A stretch of DNA of 64,000 nucleotides. It comes from Ulota crispa. Taxonomy: Eukaryota; Streptophyta; Bryopsida; Orthotrichales; Orthotrichaceae. Every line of letters begins with the position of its first letter. Within the stretch, counting starts at the first letter, position 1. The position numbers were made by a program, and so were the translations under genes. The notes beneath the pieces were generated by a model. The model saw only the letters and a list, made by a program, of their open reading frames with translations. It had not been told where the DNA came from and did not search any database. The stretch is from contig OY987243.1 of assembly GCA_963920765.1 (NCBI GenBank), positions 31,123,060 through 31,187,059 of the forward strand. The letters are read 5' to 3'. Shown here piece by piece: positions 36,088 to 48,700 of this stretch.

Positions 36088-36454
36088 TCCTATTAGCATC
36101 CCTAACTCGCTTGATGAGAGAAATGAAAACTCACACCACCACCAGTGGGGTGACATCCCAGGCATTAATGTTGGGGTAGAGCCATTCTTTGTTACTCCTT
36201 ACTGCGACAAAAAAGAAATAAGGGGACTGGAGCAAACCAAAAAAAAAAAAACCAAAAGAGATTTGAGGGGTGCATGGAATCAGGTAGTTCTACCGTTGAA
36301 AACGTAAAAAACCAAACGTCGGTCCCGCTTGGTAAATGTACAAACTCATTAATAAATACTACGAGTACCAGCCAAAATGTGTTTTTGAGAAGTTATTAAA
36401 AACTCGTGGCTACCCTTCTTCTGCCAGCACCTGGTGGCTAGCATTCCATGACAT

Positions 36455-36690
36455 AATACTGTATACGTGGACCTGCCAAGGTGACGCTTGTGGCCCAGCT
36501 GGACGGGCACCGCGAACGCACGTAACGACCGGGAGAGCGCGTTCGCACACAGTTGGCCGCTGTGGACAGTGCCAGGTCACAGCCGAGGTGGCCGAGAAAC
36601 ACGCCATGTGGAAGAAAAACTGTTATCCCACAGTGGATAGAGCAGCCACGTATGAATCAGAGCTTGTGGCCGAAACAGTCGTGCAGAAGC
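36455..36690. other. Isolated GC/CpG-rich patch
   Basis: This block stands out from the AT-rich surroundings and holds a GCGAACGC...GCGTTCGC inverted repeat. It lies about 360-600 bases beyond the stop codon of the Mut7-like gene. No coding pattern is recognised on either strand. It could be part of that gene's 3' region or an orphaned promoter. Confidence 0.4.
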
Positions 36691-37049
36691 CTATTTTCGG
36701 TCCACTTTTATTTTTATTTATTTGTCAGAACCGCATTTTAAAACAAAAAGCCTAAGCATATCCACAAACCACTTTCGGTGAACATCAGAAGATAACAACT
36801 AATGCACCAACAACAACAAAAAAAAAGTAAAAATGAACTCCAAGAGCGAGCTTGTTCAAACAATCACAGTAGAATTTTCTTTTGACTGTAATGCGACTGG
36901 TTTCTTTTTAAGTGTGAGGTTTACCTCCTCACAACTGTGCATAGGACGGTGTTGCATTGAAACCTGATGTTCCTAATGACTGACCAGTTATCTACGCAAA
37001 GTCTGCAACAAATCTACGGAGTACAGGTACAAAGAAGAACCTAAATTGA

Positions 37050-40000
37050 TTAAGTATGCTGCGTTGATGATGATGAACCACCAAGGTCAAATGCCTTCTC
37101 AGGCTCCTCGAGAAACTCGCAAGCGATGTCCAGAGACTGGATGGGAGCATCGTCCTCCAGAGCTGCGTCCTCGAACTTTGGGTTCACACACATCACAGCA
37201 AACTTTTGCCTCGCTCGATCAAACTGAAAGCCCTGCGTCACAGAAAAAAGAGGAACAAAAACATTCAAAAGGAGCAACTTAAGCGAGTCGGTAAAAGAAA
37301 AAAGTGGACAATCCATACATCCCGTAAATATAAGAAGGGAAAATTTCATGGATACCCCTAAAGTTTGCAATAATTTCATAGATACCCTGCTTTTTCAGAA
37401 ATTTCACAAATACCCGTGGACCAAAATTTTCAAGCATTTTTTTTGTTGTGCATGTTACTTCCCTTCTTCCTTTGTGCGCATGCATAACAAGAAAGAAGTA
37501 ATGTGCGCACAAAGGGAGAAGGGAAGTGACATGCACAACGAACAAAACGCTGGAAAATTTTGGTCCAAGGATATTTGTGAAATTTCTGAAACAGCAAGGG
37601 TATCTATGAAAATATTGCAAACTTCAGGATTATCCATGAAATTTTCCCATATAAAAAACCCGTTGAAGAAGGAAGCGAGGTTCTCGTGGATCACTAGAGC
37701 CTCAATTCAAACAAGGAAAGGGGAGGGGGTCAGCGTCGTGCACCCACCTCCCGACTGTTTGCTCGGTGAATTAGAGACTGTAACCGCTTTCTGAAGAAAT
37801 AGTGTAACTGCACTGGACAGGACACAATTAGAATGGCCTGGCGAGAAAAAGCAATAGTGCCCGGCCACTCTCAACTCATTATCAAGAGTATGACTAAAAG
37901 GCTTCAGGTTTCGTGATCTCGGACTAAAGTGAAGAATTATTCGAATATGTCCTAGCAATGTCACGTTTTAGAGAGAGAAATTTTAAAGGGCGAAGGCGAT
38001 CTTAATGGTTCTCACGCTTCAGTCCAGACAGCGATGGGTTGTACTGTACTCTCTCGAAGTCAACCTCAGTGCAGAGATACAGTAAAGTTCAGACGTATTT
38101 GGCTCTTCGGCAGCCAGGAAATTTTTGCCACCTCTGCAAAATGCTAGATGCCATCCATGCAGAGGACCTCACATAGGAATCTGTTTCTAGTGCCGATCGA
38201 ACTTGGCCTGCCAGGATTTCCAACTACAAGCAATGATACTGAAATTTGATGTCCCAAATACGTTGGAAGCTAAAAAACAGGAGGTGAGGAAAAGATGCTT
38301 CGTGTTTCTAATGAGCCCAGGCTTCTCCGAAGTCTCCAGCAAGTGGCACGGTGCTGGAGCCAATAACCCTCATGCCAGCTTGGCGCTAACGGAGCAAGAC
38401 GACGAGAACCACTGAACCACAGTCACCCTTTTATCGCATGTATTGTAGGGGAAGACAGTTTCGACAAACTTAACTAAATATTTGGTAATTCCAGCCGCTA
38501 CGAATCCCCTATCAGTTACTTACACGAACCTGTTTGCGAAAACGTGCCCAACAGGCCATAACTCACGCTTGAAAGATAATTACCAGGCTTGTTTCTTCAA
38601 GTGCCGAAGCACTCTGAAGAATGAGTAGTTGAAAGAACTTAACGGAAGAGCTCCCCTTCTTTATATATTTCCTAGACATCAATTTCTACATTCCATCTGT
38701 AATCGTTACTAAGTTCTGCTGGAAACCTGAAAATATGAGTTTTTCAAAATTCGGTTTACCAATAGGGTGATTATTTAAGTCAACAGTATCTTAACGAGCA
38801 TATAGAAGCACAAGAGGGACAAACCTGCCAAAAAACGTGTCTGCATGCAGAGCACTGCCAGAACACGTCACAAGTCTCAAGCACGGATCGTGGAATGTCT
38901 TGAGTTGCAGGAGCTTGCGCCTTTACTTCTTTTGATGTGAGAGGCCTTCGAGTAAACATTCCGTTGCACTTGACACATCTTGACAGAAGCTCTGATTCAG
39001 ATACCGTGATCTGAAACACTTTCATTACCTATCGGTCCAAAGATTTCGAACGAACATCAGTATTTGTTCACAAAAAAAGCTTCGGGCAGTGTAAAGAGTG
39101 AATCGCTTAATCAAATTCAGCAACATCTAAGGGGAAAGCAGCGATAGAAGCTGAATCTCAAGCAAAAATTACAGCTTGAATACAACGTCAGTACGTCAAA
39201 AAAACGAGCAACAGCTCTCTCTAGATGTACCTCCTCAAGTTGTTCCCATTTTCCTGATTTCTTGACGAAGTATGCCAGATTATCAGGCATCTGTCGCCGG
39301 CGCAGCAGTTTAATATCCTTTGTTAGCAATATTCGACCTTCTCCTTCTGATTGCTCAACCATTTGCCTGTGTTCCATGGATTTCAGAAGCCAGATATGAA
39401 TCGCAAGACCAATAGCAATTTTATTACAAATAGATTTAATGCAACCCCTCGTTTTCTTACATCAGGTCTCACAGTTGAAAAAATCAGATCCTGGTTCTGG
39501 ATCAAAATCAAAGCAACGAACACAAAGGGATGGATAACCCACACTTCTACATATGTGGCTTTCAACATGGCTCTAAGCAAATACAGCTGATAACGTAAAT
39601 ACCTAGGGTCGCTTTTCTTAGTAGGAGGTGAAGCCGCATCCACACCGATGCAACGCAGCTGTCGAGCCAATCCCTCAACCTGCGGTGAAAACATTCAACC
39701 ATCCGACACCTTAAAACGAAGTTGTTAATATATGCCTTAATATACATCAACACAGATGTGCACAATACCTAGTAAAGAGACGTTAACAATCAGTGCTGCA
39801 TCTGAACTAAGCATTCACGACAACAGAGTGCATACTATAAAGAACTTCGATTGCGACAACAGAAAGCCGAATTTTTACAGAGGATTGATTACTTGCAGGA
39901 AAATCTGAATGAGGACTGTATTAGCATCTAACATGATGTTATCCAGATATTAAACTCACCATCACATCACATAAGAACTTCGGTGTCCCATTTCCGCCTA

Positions 40001-42949
40001 TTCTCACGTCCCAAGGTGCAGGTCCAACCCATTCCAGATTCAGCTCAGCTTTAGAATCTGGGTTCCTCAGGGCTTCTCTGGCTCGCTTACCCCTGGGCCT
40101 ACGAGCATGTGTCTTACTGCCGCCCAATTCATTAACCAACAAGCGCTCTGAAAACTTCTTCACGAACTTGGAGAATCTTTCAGTCAAACCATGCAGTTCG
40201 TCAGTCGCCACAGGTTCATGCGGAGACGAGGGCCGAAGTGCGGCTTCAACCATTTGTGAAGCAGTACTCATCCTTGGAGAATAGATGTAAGTCGAGGGAG
40301 TAGCAGCTCCAATATTATCTAATCCTGCAAGAATAACAAGTTATGACATCAAAAGTGCACTTAACTAGCACGTGTATAGTTGATAAAGAAATTACGACAA
40401 CGAAAACTTCATTGGCAAACAATAAATATCTACTAAATAGATTTACGTCATTTCACCGTCAGGAGCGTGAAGAGTGCAATCCTTGTCGAAAGTCATAATC
40501 ACCGAATAGTAGCGCAAGTAAATTCCTCTCTTTCCATGAGAGGCCTCCTCGTGATCATTTTCTGGGTTTTGTTGATAAACAGAGCTGAATTCAAATGGAG
40601 CTACAGCAAACTGAATAAAAGAAAACCTTCATACGCTGTACCTGTGAAGAATTTCAGTCCTGCCCCTCTAATATCACGAAGGCTCGGTGCTCGCTGTTGA
40701 GTCGTCAATCTTGGCTTATCATCTGCTTCAACATGAGCTGGAAATGGGCTAATCAGAGCTAAAACATCGGCCAATAATGCGTCAAATATAGCAAGTAAAC
40801 AATGTGTATCAGCAGCCGCATAATAAATTTGATCTTCCGTAAGAGGTCTTTGCTCCCAGTCACTGCATTGAGCATCCTGCGGTAGACATACCCAACGAAA
40901 ACATCAGGTACTCTCTATCATCCAGAATTAGAAGTATGCAAAATTCAAAAAATCCACACCTACAGCTTTGAGCGTGCTAGTGCACCAGCAGTTGGATTAT
41001 AAAGATTTTATGTTTCTTATTGCATGCAGTTGGAAGCAAGAACCATTTACCTTCCGCAAAGGGTGCCCAAGAACTGCTTTTGAAATCCCTGCTAGGCTCA
41101 AGGCTCCCCCCAAAACAAATCTCTTCCCCTTGTGCTTCACAATCGCAGAATTTGCATGGAGCAACTGTTTGTACAACTTAGAAATGTCAATGTAAGGATC
41201 CACCTGCGATATTCAACAGTACCAGGATGTCAAATAGGGACTGCATAACAACAGAAAAAGAAAAGAAAGTGCACCTTCGATTTCGTGATGTACCAAGTAT
41301 CCTCTCATACCATTGAGTCATGACCTCAAAAGCCAACACATCCTCAGGAATAAACCATGTGAAGACCATGCGCAAGCAGTGAAATATGCAGATACCAACG
41401 CATCCATTATATTATGAAACCGAGTCACTTGCATTTCAGATAAACTCAAATCTCAGCTACCAAAATTAAACAACGTTGAAAGCTGGAGGTCAGAGGCAAC
41501 AACCTTATCGCAGTACCCATTAGCATCTGGGAAGGAGGCAGCCAAATGGAGCTGATCATTCTTGAACGCGAACCCTAGCTTCAAAACTCTAGGCGAACAC
41601 AACATCTTCTTTATTGGAAAAGCAAAATCAGCCGCTGAAAGAGCAAGCAAATCCAGCATAAAAATCACTTCCTCTCCTTGACACATTTCACTCTCTTCCT
41701 CTGTAAGTCCTTCCCCAACTTTGCTGTGTCCAGCACGTCCAGGTACCGAATCCACTACTTCCTCATCCACTTCAAATTCGTTGTCACCAGCGTCTGAAAA
41801 ATCCTGATCGTCTCTGTCAGAGCCAGTATCTGTTAATTCCTCATTGGGACTTTTCAGTTCCGTCTCCTCACCACCACCACTTCCACGTGGCGGTGACGCC
41901 TCGTTACCAGATGTTGTCTTGGTTTCTTCGCCACTTCGAAGATTTTCCTGAACCGAAAGATCATTCCCTTGAAAAGATTGATCCACTTTGCTTACCTCAA
42001 TCTCCGTGTCTTTGCTCCTCAATCCATTTTCTTCTAAAAGACTTTTGTCATCAGGAAAGGCATAATTTGATTCAGGCTCCGGATCCTCATCCTTGCTTAA
42101 TGTCTCTAATTTCGCTTCAGTAGCTTCAGTATGTTGTTCACCTTCCTGATGTTTCATCAATTCCTCTTGCGCCTGTGCGAGCACGTCAAGCAGATTATCG
42201 ATGTTCTGCTCTGCGTCGTCGGTGTTTACCTTCGGAGTCGGAGTAACATCATTCTTGCCAGTTTGCTGCACATCCACACCACTTCCAAGGTCCGCTGCTA
42301 CCTCGGAAATCTCGCCATTCCTGCCTAACACAAGGCCTTTCAATCCATCTTGGAGTTTCGTCAACGCAGGCCGATCGTCAACAACAACATCATCGTCGTC
42401 ACGACGACGCTCTCTATCAATCAAAGAATTCTCTAATTCTGCTCTCTCTTGCTTATCTCGCCGCTTCTTCTCTGCTCTCTCCTTCTTCAGATTCTCCCTG
42501 TCAGCTCTCACCTTCCGCTTCTCCAGCTCAACCTCTTCCTGTATCCCCTCGCGCTCCTCCTCCAGCTTGTCTCGCTGCTTCCGAAGATCGTCTCTCTGTT
42601 TCTCCACTTCCAATTTCTCAATCTTCAAGCTCTCTTCTACGTCTGCCCTAATCTTCCTCGCAAGAAGTATTCTCTCCATTGTTTCCCACGCTTTCGACTG
42701 CTTCCTGATCCGACATGACATTTGCAGTATCGAAACGCGCGGAGACACGCCTGCTTTTTTCACAGGCTTCCACTCCGCGTCCATTGCTACAATCATGGCC
42801 TCGTCCATTGCGGTCGAAAAGACATCAAACTCTTCCGTTCCCGGTGACTTCACGAACAGAATTCGCTCGCGCGGGATCACAAGCTTCCAGTACGTGTTCT
42901 CGTCAGCTTGATCTTCGTTTGCGCTCTCTGTAGACACCTCGGTCTCCAT
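37050..42949 (-). CDS. 3'-5' exonuclease (DEDDy) with Mut7-C/zinc-ribbon domain and large intradomain insertion
   Basis: Eight exons (minus): 42949-41504, 41203-41051, 40876-40642, 40324-39960, 39679-39603, 39366-39231, 39010-38825, 37232-37050; 926 aa, all phases agree. The RNase D-like domain has motif I Asp57/Glu59 (VAMDAEWKPV), motif II Asp465 (LGFAFKNDQLHL) and motif III Tyr552/Asp556 (YYAAADTH), so catalysis looks intact. The Mut7-C part (about 726-866) has PKFLCDVMVEGLARQLRC, GRILLTKD with Asp776 and a zinc ribbon of Cys816/819 and Cys857/860. It is related to plant homologues of the Mut-7 exonuclease. Residues 80-424, between motif I and motif II, are a foreign-looking Lys/Arg/Glu coiled coil followed by an acidic disordered stretch, all within exon 1. 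The last intron (1.6 kb) carries a MITE. The role is presumably RNA 3' trimming or decay; the substrate is unknown. Confidence 0.9.
37337..37648. mobile_element. GGGAAAATTTCATGG foldback element in the last Mut7-like intron
   Basis: It starts GGGAAAATTTCATGGATACC and ends TATCCATGAAATTTTCCC. Left and right halves are near reverse complements over the full 312 bp. It closely resembles 20053-20363. An ATA-like triplet on both sides may be the target duplication. Confidence 0.85.
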
Positions 42950-42974
42950 CGCTGCTCTAAAGTCTAAACCTCCT

Positions 42975-42983
42975 AAACCCTAA
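42975..42983. promoter_or_regulatory. telo-box (AAACCCTAA) near the Mut7-like start
   Basis: AAACCCTAA lies 26-34 bases upstream of the start codon, on the strand opposite to the gene; the gene strand reads TTAGGGTTT. Telo-boxes are frequent around the transcription start of plant genes for translation and RNA metabolism, which suits this product. Confidence 0.5.
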
Positions 42984-43601
42984 CCTCACTTCTACAACAA
43001 ATGAGCAACAGAATCCTCTTCTTACTATCACTCTATATATAAAACTGGAATCACACTTTAACTAATTGCAAAGAAAGATGTTCAAATATGAAATTCAGCT
43101 CCTACAATTGCCGCGATTTAATAAAAAGCTCCGCTTGAATGTAAAAATTCTCTACTTCGCAGAGCCAGTCCCGTTCTTCACCAAACTTCGAATAAATGTC
43201 AGCTTCAATTCAAATAAAATCAAAGCATTTGATTGATATTGCATCTGCAGGATTTGTTCTGACTCGGCAAAGACTTTCTGATTGACTGACCTAGAGATCT
43301 AACTCAAAACTGCTTGCCAGAAGGTGCCGAAAATTTAAACAAAAAAACAAAAAAAACAAAGAAAACAAAATTGAAAGATGCTATTGCAAACATTTCAAAG
43401 CGAGTTTGGAATCAGTAAACCACGGCGAGGACGATGAAATGCGCGTGGCAGAGAGAGCATCAACAGCTCAGGCACGCCAAGTGGTGGTGCCGAAGTGCAA
43501 GAGCTGAGAAACCAAAACTGAATTAGTAAAGGGAATTGATAGGGGGCTTCAAACATCAACCTTTTTTAGGTAACTCACGTTGCGATTCACCTATGTGAAT
43601 T
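42984..43601 (-). other. Mut7-like upstream region
   Basis: The first few hundred bases should hold the promoter of the exonuclease gene. No clear TATA box or other gene is recognised. Confidence 0.35.
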
Positions 43602-44560
43602 CACTACACCAAATAGTGCATTTAGGTTGCCTTAACAATTAGGCTGCCTTACCATGGAAAGTTACTTATGATTCATGACTTGACTATTTGAAAGCTCATG
43701 AAATTGTTTAAATACTAAGATTTCACTTGGTTTGTTGTGTGAACATTGCTAATTTGTTGTTATGTAGTTGTGTTGTTGTTGCCAAGGCCTTTAACCCCTC
43801 ATCACCCATGGTATTTTTAAGTATCTCAAAATTTGCTTGAAAGCAAACAAAATGCCGGCTTTTTGATCAATCTTATTAATTTTCTTTGAAGCGCAACCGT
43901 ACAAATTCAAAGTAGACATGTTATAGATCACATAGGAAAAGAAATCACAACAATATCACTTGTGGATTGAAAGATTATAATGTTTGATCATGAGGGTGTT
44001 AAAACTGCAAAAGTGATTTGAAATCTTTCAATCCTCTTTTTGCATCTCAAACCTAAAACTGAGGGTACCAAAAAAACAGAAGTATGTAAAGTATAACATG
44101 CTTAATCCCAATCAATTTACAACTTCTCAAAATCTTTTCTACAACTTTTTAAATTGAATTTTTAATGTTATTTTTTCTCCAAGTTCTAGTGTACTTGAGG
44201 CTCATTTCCAAGAGCCTTCAACACTAGAAAGTGAAAATTTACAATGGACACCCTTGCACAAAATCTTGAATAGACAAATCACTTGAACTCATTTCAAAAT
44301 CAAACTTCTAATGCCAAAACTAGACTTCAATAAGAATTTAAAAACAATAATAATCACTAAAAAATTATTGGAAAAAGGTCGCTCATCTTTGAATAAAATT
44401 GAGAGGGGACTGATTTGGGCCCCTTGGGCGGTGAGGGGCTAAGAGTTGCTTATTCCAATAATTATTGCTGAAAATTATTGTAGTACCAGTAAGTCTTTAA
44501 ATAGTATACAATGTCAATAAATTAGTGTGGGGCAACCTAAATGCACTATTTGGTGTAGTG
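43602..44560. mobile_element. CACTA-type non-autonomous element, 959 bp
   Basis: The termini are CACTACACCAAATAGTGCAT and ATGCACTATTTGGTGTAGTG, perfect inverted repeats continuing through TTAGGTTGCC. CACTACACCAAAT is a standard CACTA-superfamily end. No 3-bp target duplication is preserved (ATT against AAT). Another element (43791-44442) is nested inside. Confidence 0.8.
43791..44442. mobile_element. TTAACCCCT-ended element nested in the CACTA-type element
   Basis: The left end TTAACCCCTCATCACCCATGG pairs with the right end CCTTGGGCGGTGAGGGGCTAA, about 18 of 21 positions matching. It belongs with 27771-28005. The interior is non-coding. Confidence 0.7.
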
Positions 44561-44816
44561 AATCTTGAGGTGACTCACCTCTGGACTTCACTCCTAATGT
44601 GATTCACATGAGGAGTGAACTTCAAAAACTCACTTTTGTGGTTTTGGAGGGCTCATTCACCTGCGTCCTCAAACCTCAAAACTTCTTTTGCAGAAATTTC
44701 CACAAACTCATGGATCTCTTAGACTTTGCGCGTGCGAGGGAATAAAAATAGTTCACAAATAAACAGATATCTTGTGAGGCGAGAAGTTCAAAGGCCAGAT
44801 TTTATGTTTGAAACCC

Positions 44817-45235
44817 CATGATATGTGCACACTGGAGGGTTGATATTTGCACACCCTTTTGATGAGTAAATTATAGATTTCTACTATTAAAAAGCTGAAT
44901 TTGAGAAATTTGAATTCAGATTTGGACTCAGAGACCATGATTTTGTCTAGTACCGTGAAAAAAAGTTGCAATTGAACAACACCAAATGAAAAAACTTATC
45001 TTTTTTTACAAACAAAAGTAAAAGTAACACTCTTTTCCCTAGGTAAACTTTTTCATTGGTTATTGTTCAATTACAACTTTTTTCACGGTAATAGACAAAA
45101 TCATGGTCTTTGAGTCCAAATCTGAATTCAAAATTCTCAAATTCAGCTTTTTAATAGTAGAAATCTATAATTTACCCCCCCCCCAAGGGGGGTGTGCAAA
45201 TATCAACCCCTCGGTGTGCACATATCAATTCCCTT
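44817..45235. mobile_element. Foldback element, second copy of the 31665 family
   Basis: Inverted halves share GATATGTGCACAC, TTTCTACTATTAAAAAGCTG, AATTTGAGAA and AGACCATGATTTTGTCTA. It ends GTGCACATATCAATTCCCTT like the copy at 31665-32085. A C-run and a G-run at about 45176-45192 interrupt the right arm. Confidence 0.85.
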
Positions 45236-46994
45236 AGTCAATTGTTTCACCTACTCCAAAACCCTTATTTCCACGCTTATGGGTGCACCTACCTTAATCA
45301 ATTTACTAACTTTGAAAAAAATATTGTAAGCTAGGAAGTGGAAACCAAAAATATTGGCATCAATTTCAAGGTTCCTATTGCAAGCATTTGTTCATAAAGA
45401 TTTTTCAAAGTCCAAAATCACTAAAATTGTAGGCACTATGTGTAAGAGATGCTAAAAACAAGGCTTGTTGGTTCTTCAATAGTGAGATGGGTACTCAAAG
45501 GCATCATGCCAGTCACCCACAACCATCACTTTGTCACCCATAACCATTTGCTTTTCTACTTATGACTCCTTGACTTTGACAATGACGCCCACGGGGACGT
45601 GATGCCCATGGGTGCTCCTACCTTAGTGAAATTGTAACTTGATATTTGTGATTAGTGAAATCGTAACTTGATGTTAGTGACATCGTAACTTGATGTTAGT
45701 GAAATTGTAACTTGATGTTTGCTACTAGTGAAATAGCTTTTTTTTTTTTTTTAAGCAACATAGCAATTTTGGGCAGGTACCTGTGATTGGAGATTTTTGT
45801 ATTTTAGGCTAAAATTTTGATAGGATGTGGGAACAAGGTTTACTTTTATATGAATTGAAGTTTATGACATTTGGAATTATGAGTAAAACAATATGGCCTA
45901 ATATGTTGTTTTTTTCACTCCGCAGGTAGTTTGGGTAGACTTTTAAAAATCCTCTTTTTAGAACAAAAGTTTTGAAATTGGTTTAGAAAATTTATGCTAA
46001 TGTGGAAAGCTTTGAATCTTTCCATTTTTATCAATGAGATGAAAGTTATGAGGAGTTTTTGTTTGCGGGCAATTATGGATGTATTGTTCTAAAATAAACA
46101 TTGAAGTCCTTTATTTTATTCTATTTTCATTATTTTGGAAAGAAAAACAAAAATTGAAAAGATGCAAATTGTTTATCACAACTTTACAACCATTGGGATT
46201 GGCATTTTTGATTTCCATAATTAAGATCTTAACAATTTAGTGTTTTGAATCATTCTCTACTTCTCTTTACTTACTATTTTTTCTCATATGTTGTACAATT
46301 CCAAGGGATTTAAGTATTTATTGACATGTATCCTATTTAGGTGGAATAAGGAATCCAGAGAAGCACCACCCGTATAGCTTTTTTTTCCTTAGGAATTTTA
46401 CCTTCTGAAGGTAGCTGCCCAGTTTTTCACAAGACATTTTTGAATATTTAAACCATTGTATCTACTAATCCACATGGTGAAAAATTCTGAATTTTTCCCC
46501 AAATTTTCCAAAACTATCCTATTACAAGATCCTACGGTTACATATGCATGAAATTGTTTTTGTTTTCAAATTTGGTTAATGCTCTAAAAATGACAATTTT
46601 AGAAAGTTTTTGGTGAAAAGGTTGCTTGGTCCTTTAGGAGTTAAATCATGAGCTAGATAGCTAACCTAAACCTTCTTTTTTAACTATAAAGAGGTCTCTC
46701 TAGAGAAGAAGATTTTCTTTTCCTTTTGCTATATTATGATTATATTGAATTACAAATTACCCCATTAGGTTGTTCAATAAATGTTAATCCAAATGGTAGC
46801 GTGGTTTACAAGCCTTTGTCTATTCTATTGGATTCTCTTCTAGCTCAATATTGGTAATATTACCAACTTTTGATTTGATCCATACTTGAGTTTGGTTTTA
46901 AGTAGAAAAATGATTTTTAAGGTGTTTTGAATAGACTAAAAATTCTTTTTAGATCATTGGTAAAAATTAAAACAAACATTTAAAAATGTTACAT

Positions 46995-47132
46995 TAGAAG
47001 AAAATGTGCAATAAACAACTGGTCATAGACAATTGCAAATGTCTTAAACAGCTATAATTGAGTTGTTGCATGATTATTTAGGACATTTGCAATTGTTGTG
47101 AACTAGTCGTTTAGGACACTTTTTTCTTCTAG
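46995..47132. mobile_element. Small foldback element with TAGAAGAAAA ends
   Basis: TTAGAAGAAAATGTGC on the left pairs with GACACTTTTTTCTTCTAG on the right; GACAATTGCAAATGTC and GGACATTTGCAATTGTTG are inverted internally. No transposase is seen. Confidence 0.65.
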
Positions 47133-48119
47133 TTGTTACTATGCTATTAGTTCTTATTGATTAAATCACCAATTGACATGGTTGAAGCTTACGATTTTTG
47201 TAACAATTCATTTAAAGGGTTTAGTATTTATTTTTATAAGACCCTCTAAGGACGAATCCACAATGCCTTGTAGATGTCTTTGGCAAAAAAAAGTTGGACA
47301 CTTAGAAAAAAATTAGACCCAAAACTTCAAGTATTTTGTTTTCAAGTTTGAAGATTGCAATCCTTGCAGCAAGACGATATCGATAAAAAGCAATTTGGTT
47401 GTTTAGTATTAATCAATAATTACGATAGATCAATATATTGGGTTTTTTTTTCTTCAAATAACCAGAATTTGTAGAAAATCCAAAATTATAAACAAAACCG
47501 AAAGTACCAAAATTGCTTTAGCTAGATATATAAAGGTTTAATGAGCAATATAGTAACAATCCGACTTATAAATTATCCATGAGAGTAGTTTCAATAAAAA
47601 TACATATTGCATAATTATTTTGACACTATTCTTCACTCCTTTTCCTACCATTTGAAAATGTAAAATCGTTTTGATTGTTCTTATATTTAAATTGGTTTAG
47701 TTTTATCACGTAATCACAGCTTATTATATAAGAACATTAATTTTTTTACTGACAGATAACAGGTAGACTCATATAATAATATTATAGCTATAAAACTAGT
47801 AAATAAATTTGAAAGGCCGCACTGAACTCAATAACAATTTTTGACTTGTGTGAACCATATCTTGAAAAAATTAATGAATATACCATTTTGATCATACAAC
47901 AAACTATCTAAATCTTATTTATCGATGCAATGCAATGGACGATTTAGGTCACCCTGCGTTAAAAGATGTTTCCTCCAAGTTAGTATCAGTTCCTAGTCTG
48001 TATTTATGCTCTATTACTAAAACTAAAACATAGCAACAAGTAGTTTGTAGGTATCATTCATCCATAAATTTCAAACAATCATAATCCTACCCAAGAATGT
48101 TACAATAGAGATGTGGACA

Positions 48120-48700
48120 AAAAGATCCATTTGTCACTTAAATCATTTCCATGTAAGCAATTTTTCACCGAATCTAAAATCAATTACATATTTTAAAAGT
48201 CTATAAAGGAGGAAAGCATACATTAAATTTTGAAACGTAGAGTATTCCAACTCTATGCCTTTAACCCATGCCAAGTGTAATTTTGCACTATCAAATATGC
48301 TATATTCATCAACTTTTAGTCTTCCACCAACGATTTTTTAGCTTTTAATCATGTTTTAGAGCTTGAAATTGCCTCAACTCAAGCAAGCCTTTTGTAGATA
48401 GAAAGAGGGAAATAGTGCACTAAAATTTGACATGAATCAGATTAGGAGAAGCAATAATAAAAATTATTTTAAAAAAAACATCAGATTATGATTAAAATGA
48501 TCTTGAAATCATTACAAGTCCATTGTTAGTCTAAGACCAATACATTCTCACCCCATTATTAGAGATTTCAACACACGTAATTTTAAATTTTAGATTTAGT
48601 GAAGTATTGATGGTGTGGGAGGGGTGTGATTGAGGAATGAATCTTTGTGTCCCCGTCTCTATTTGATATAATTTAGATCATAGATATCCGCATCAAATTT
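48120..48700. repeat. Dispersed repeat A, copy 1
   Basis: This resembles 57150-57800 in the same order and orientation: ATCCATTTGTCA, CTATAAAGGAGG, GAAATTGCC...CAAGCA, TTTTAAATTT...GTGAAG and GAATCTTTGTGTCCC. CTATAAA(A)GGAGG could be a TATA box, so these may be old LTR fragments. Similarity is low. Confidence 0.4.

Noticed and set aside
36336-36755. 139-codon open frame over the CpG-rich patch
   Set aside because: It looks open because of local GC content; no domain or splice structure supports it.
42201-42911. 236-codon open frame on the plus strand
   Set aside because: It is the antisense shadow of the Lys/Glu-rich exon 1 of the Mut7-like gene; its Ser/Arg/Phe-rich translation has no family resemblance.
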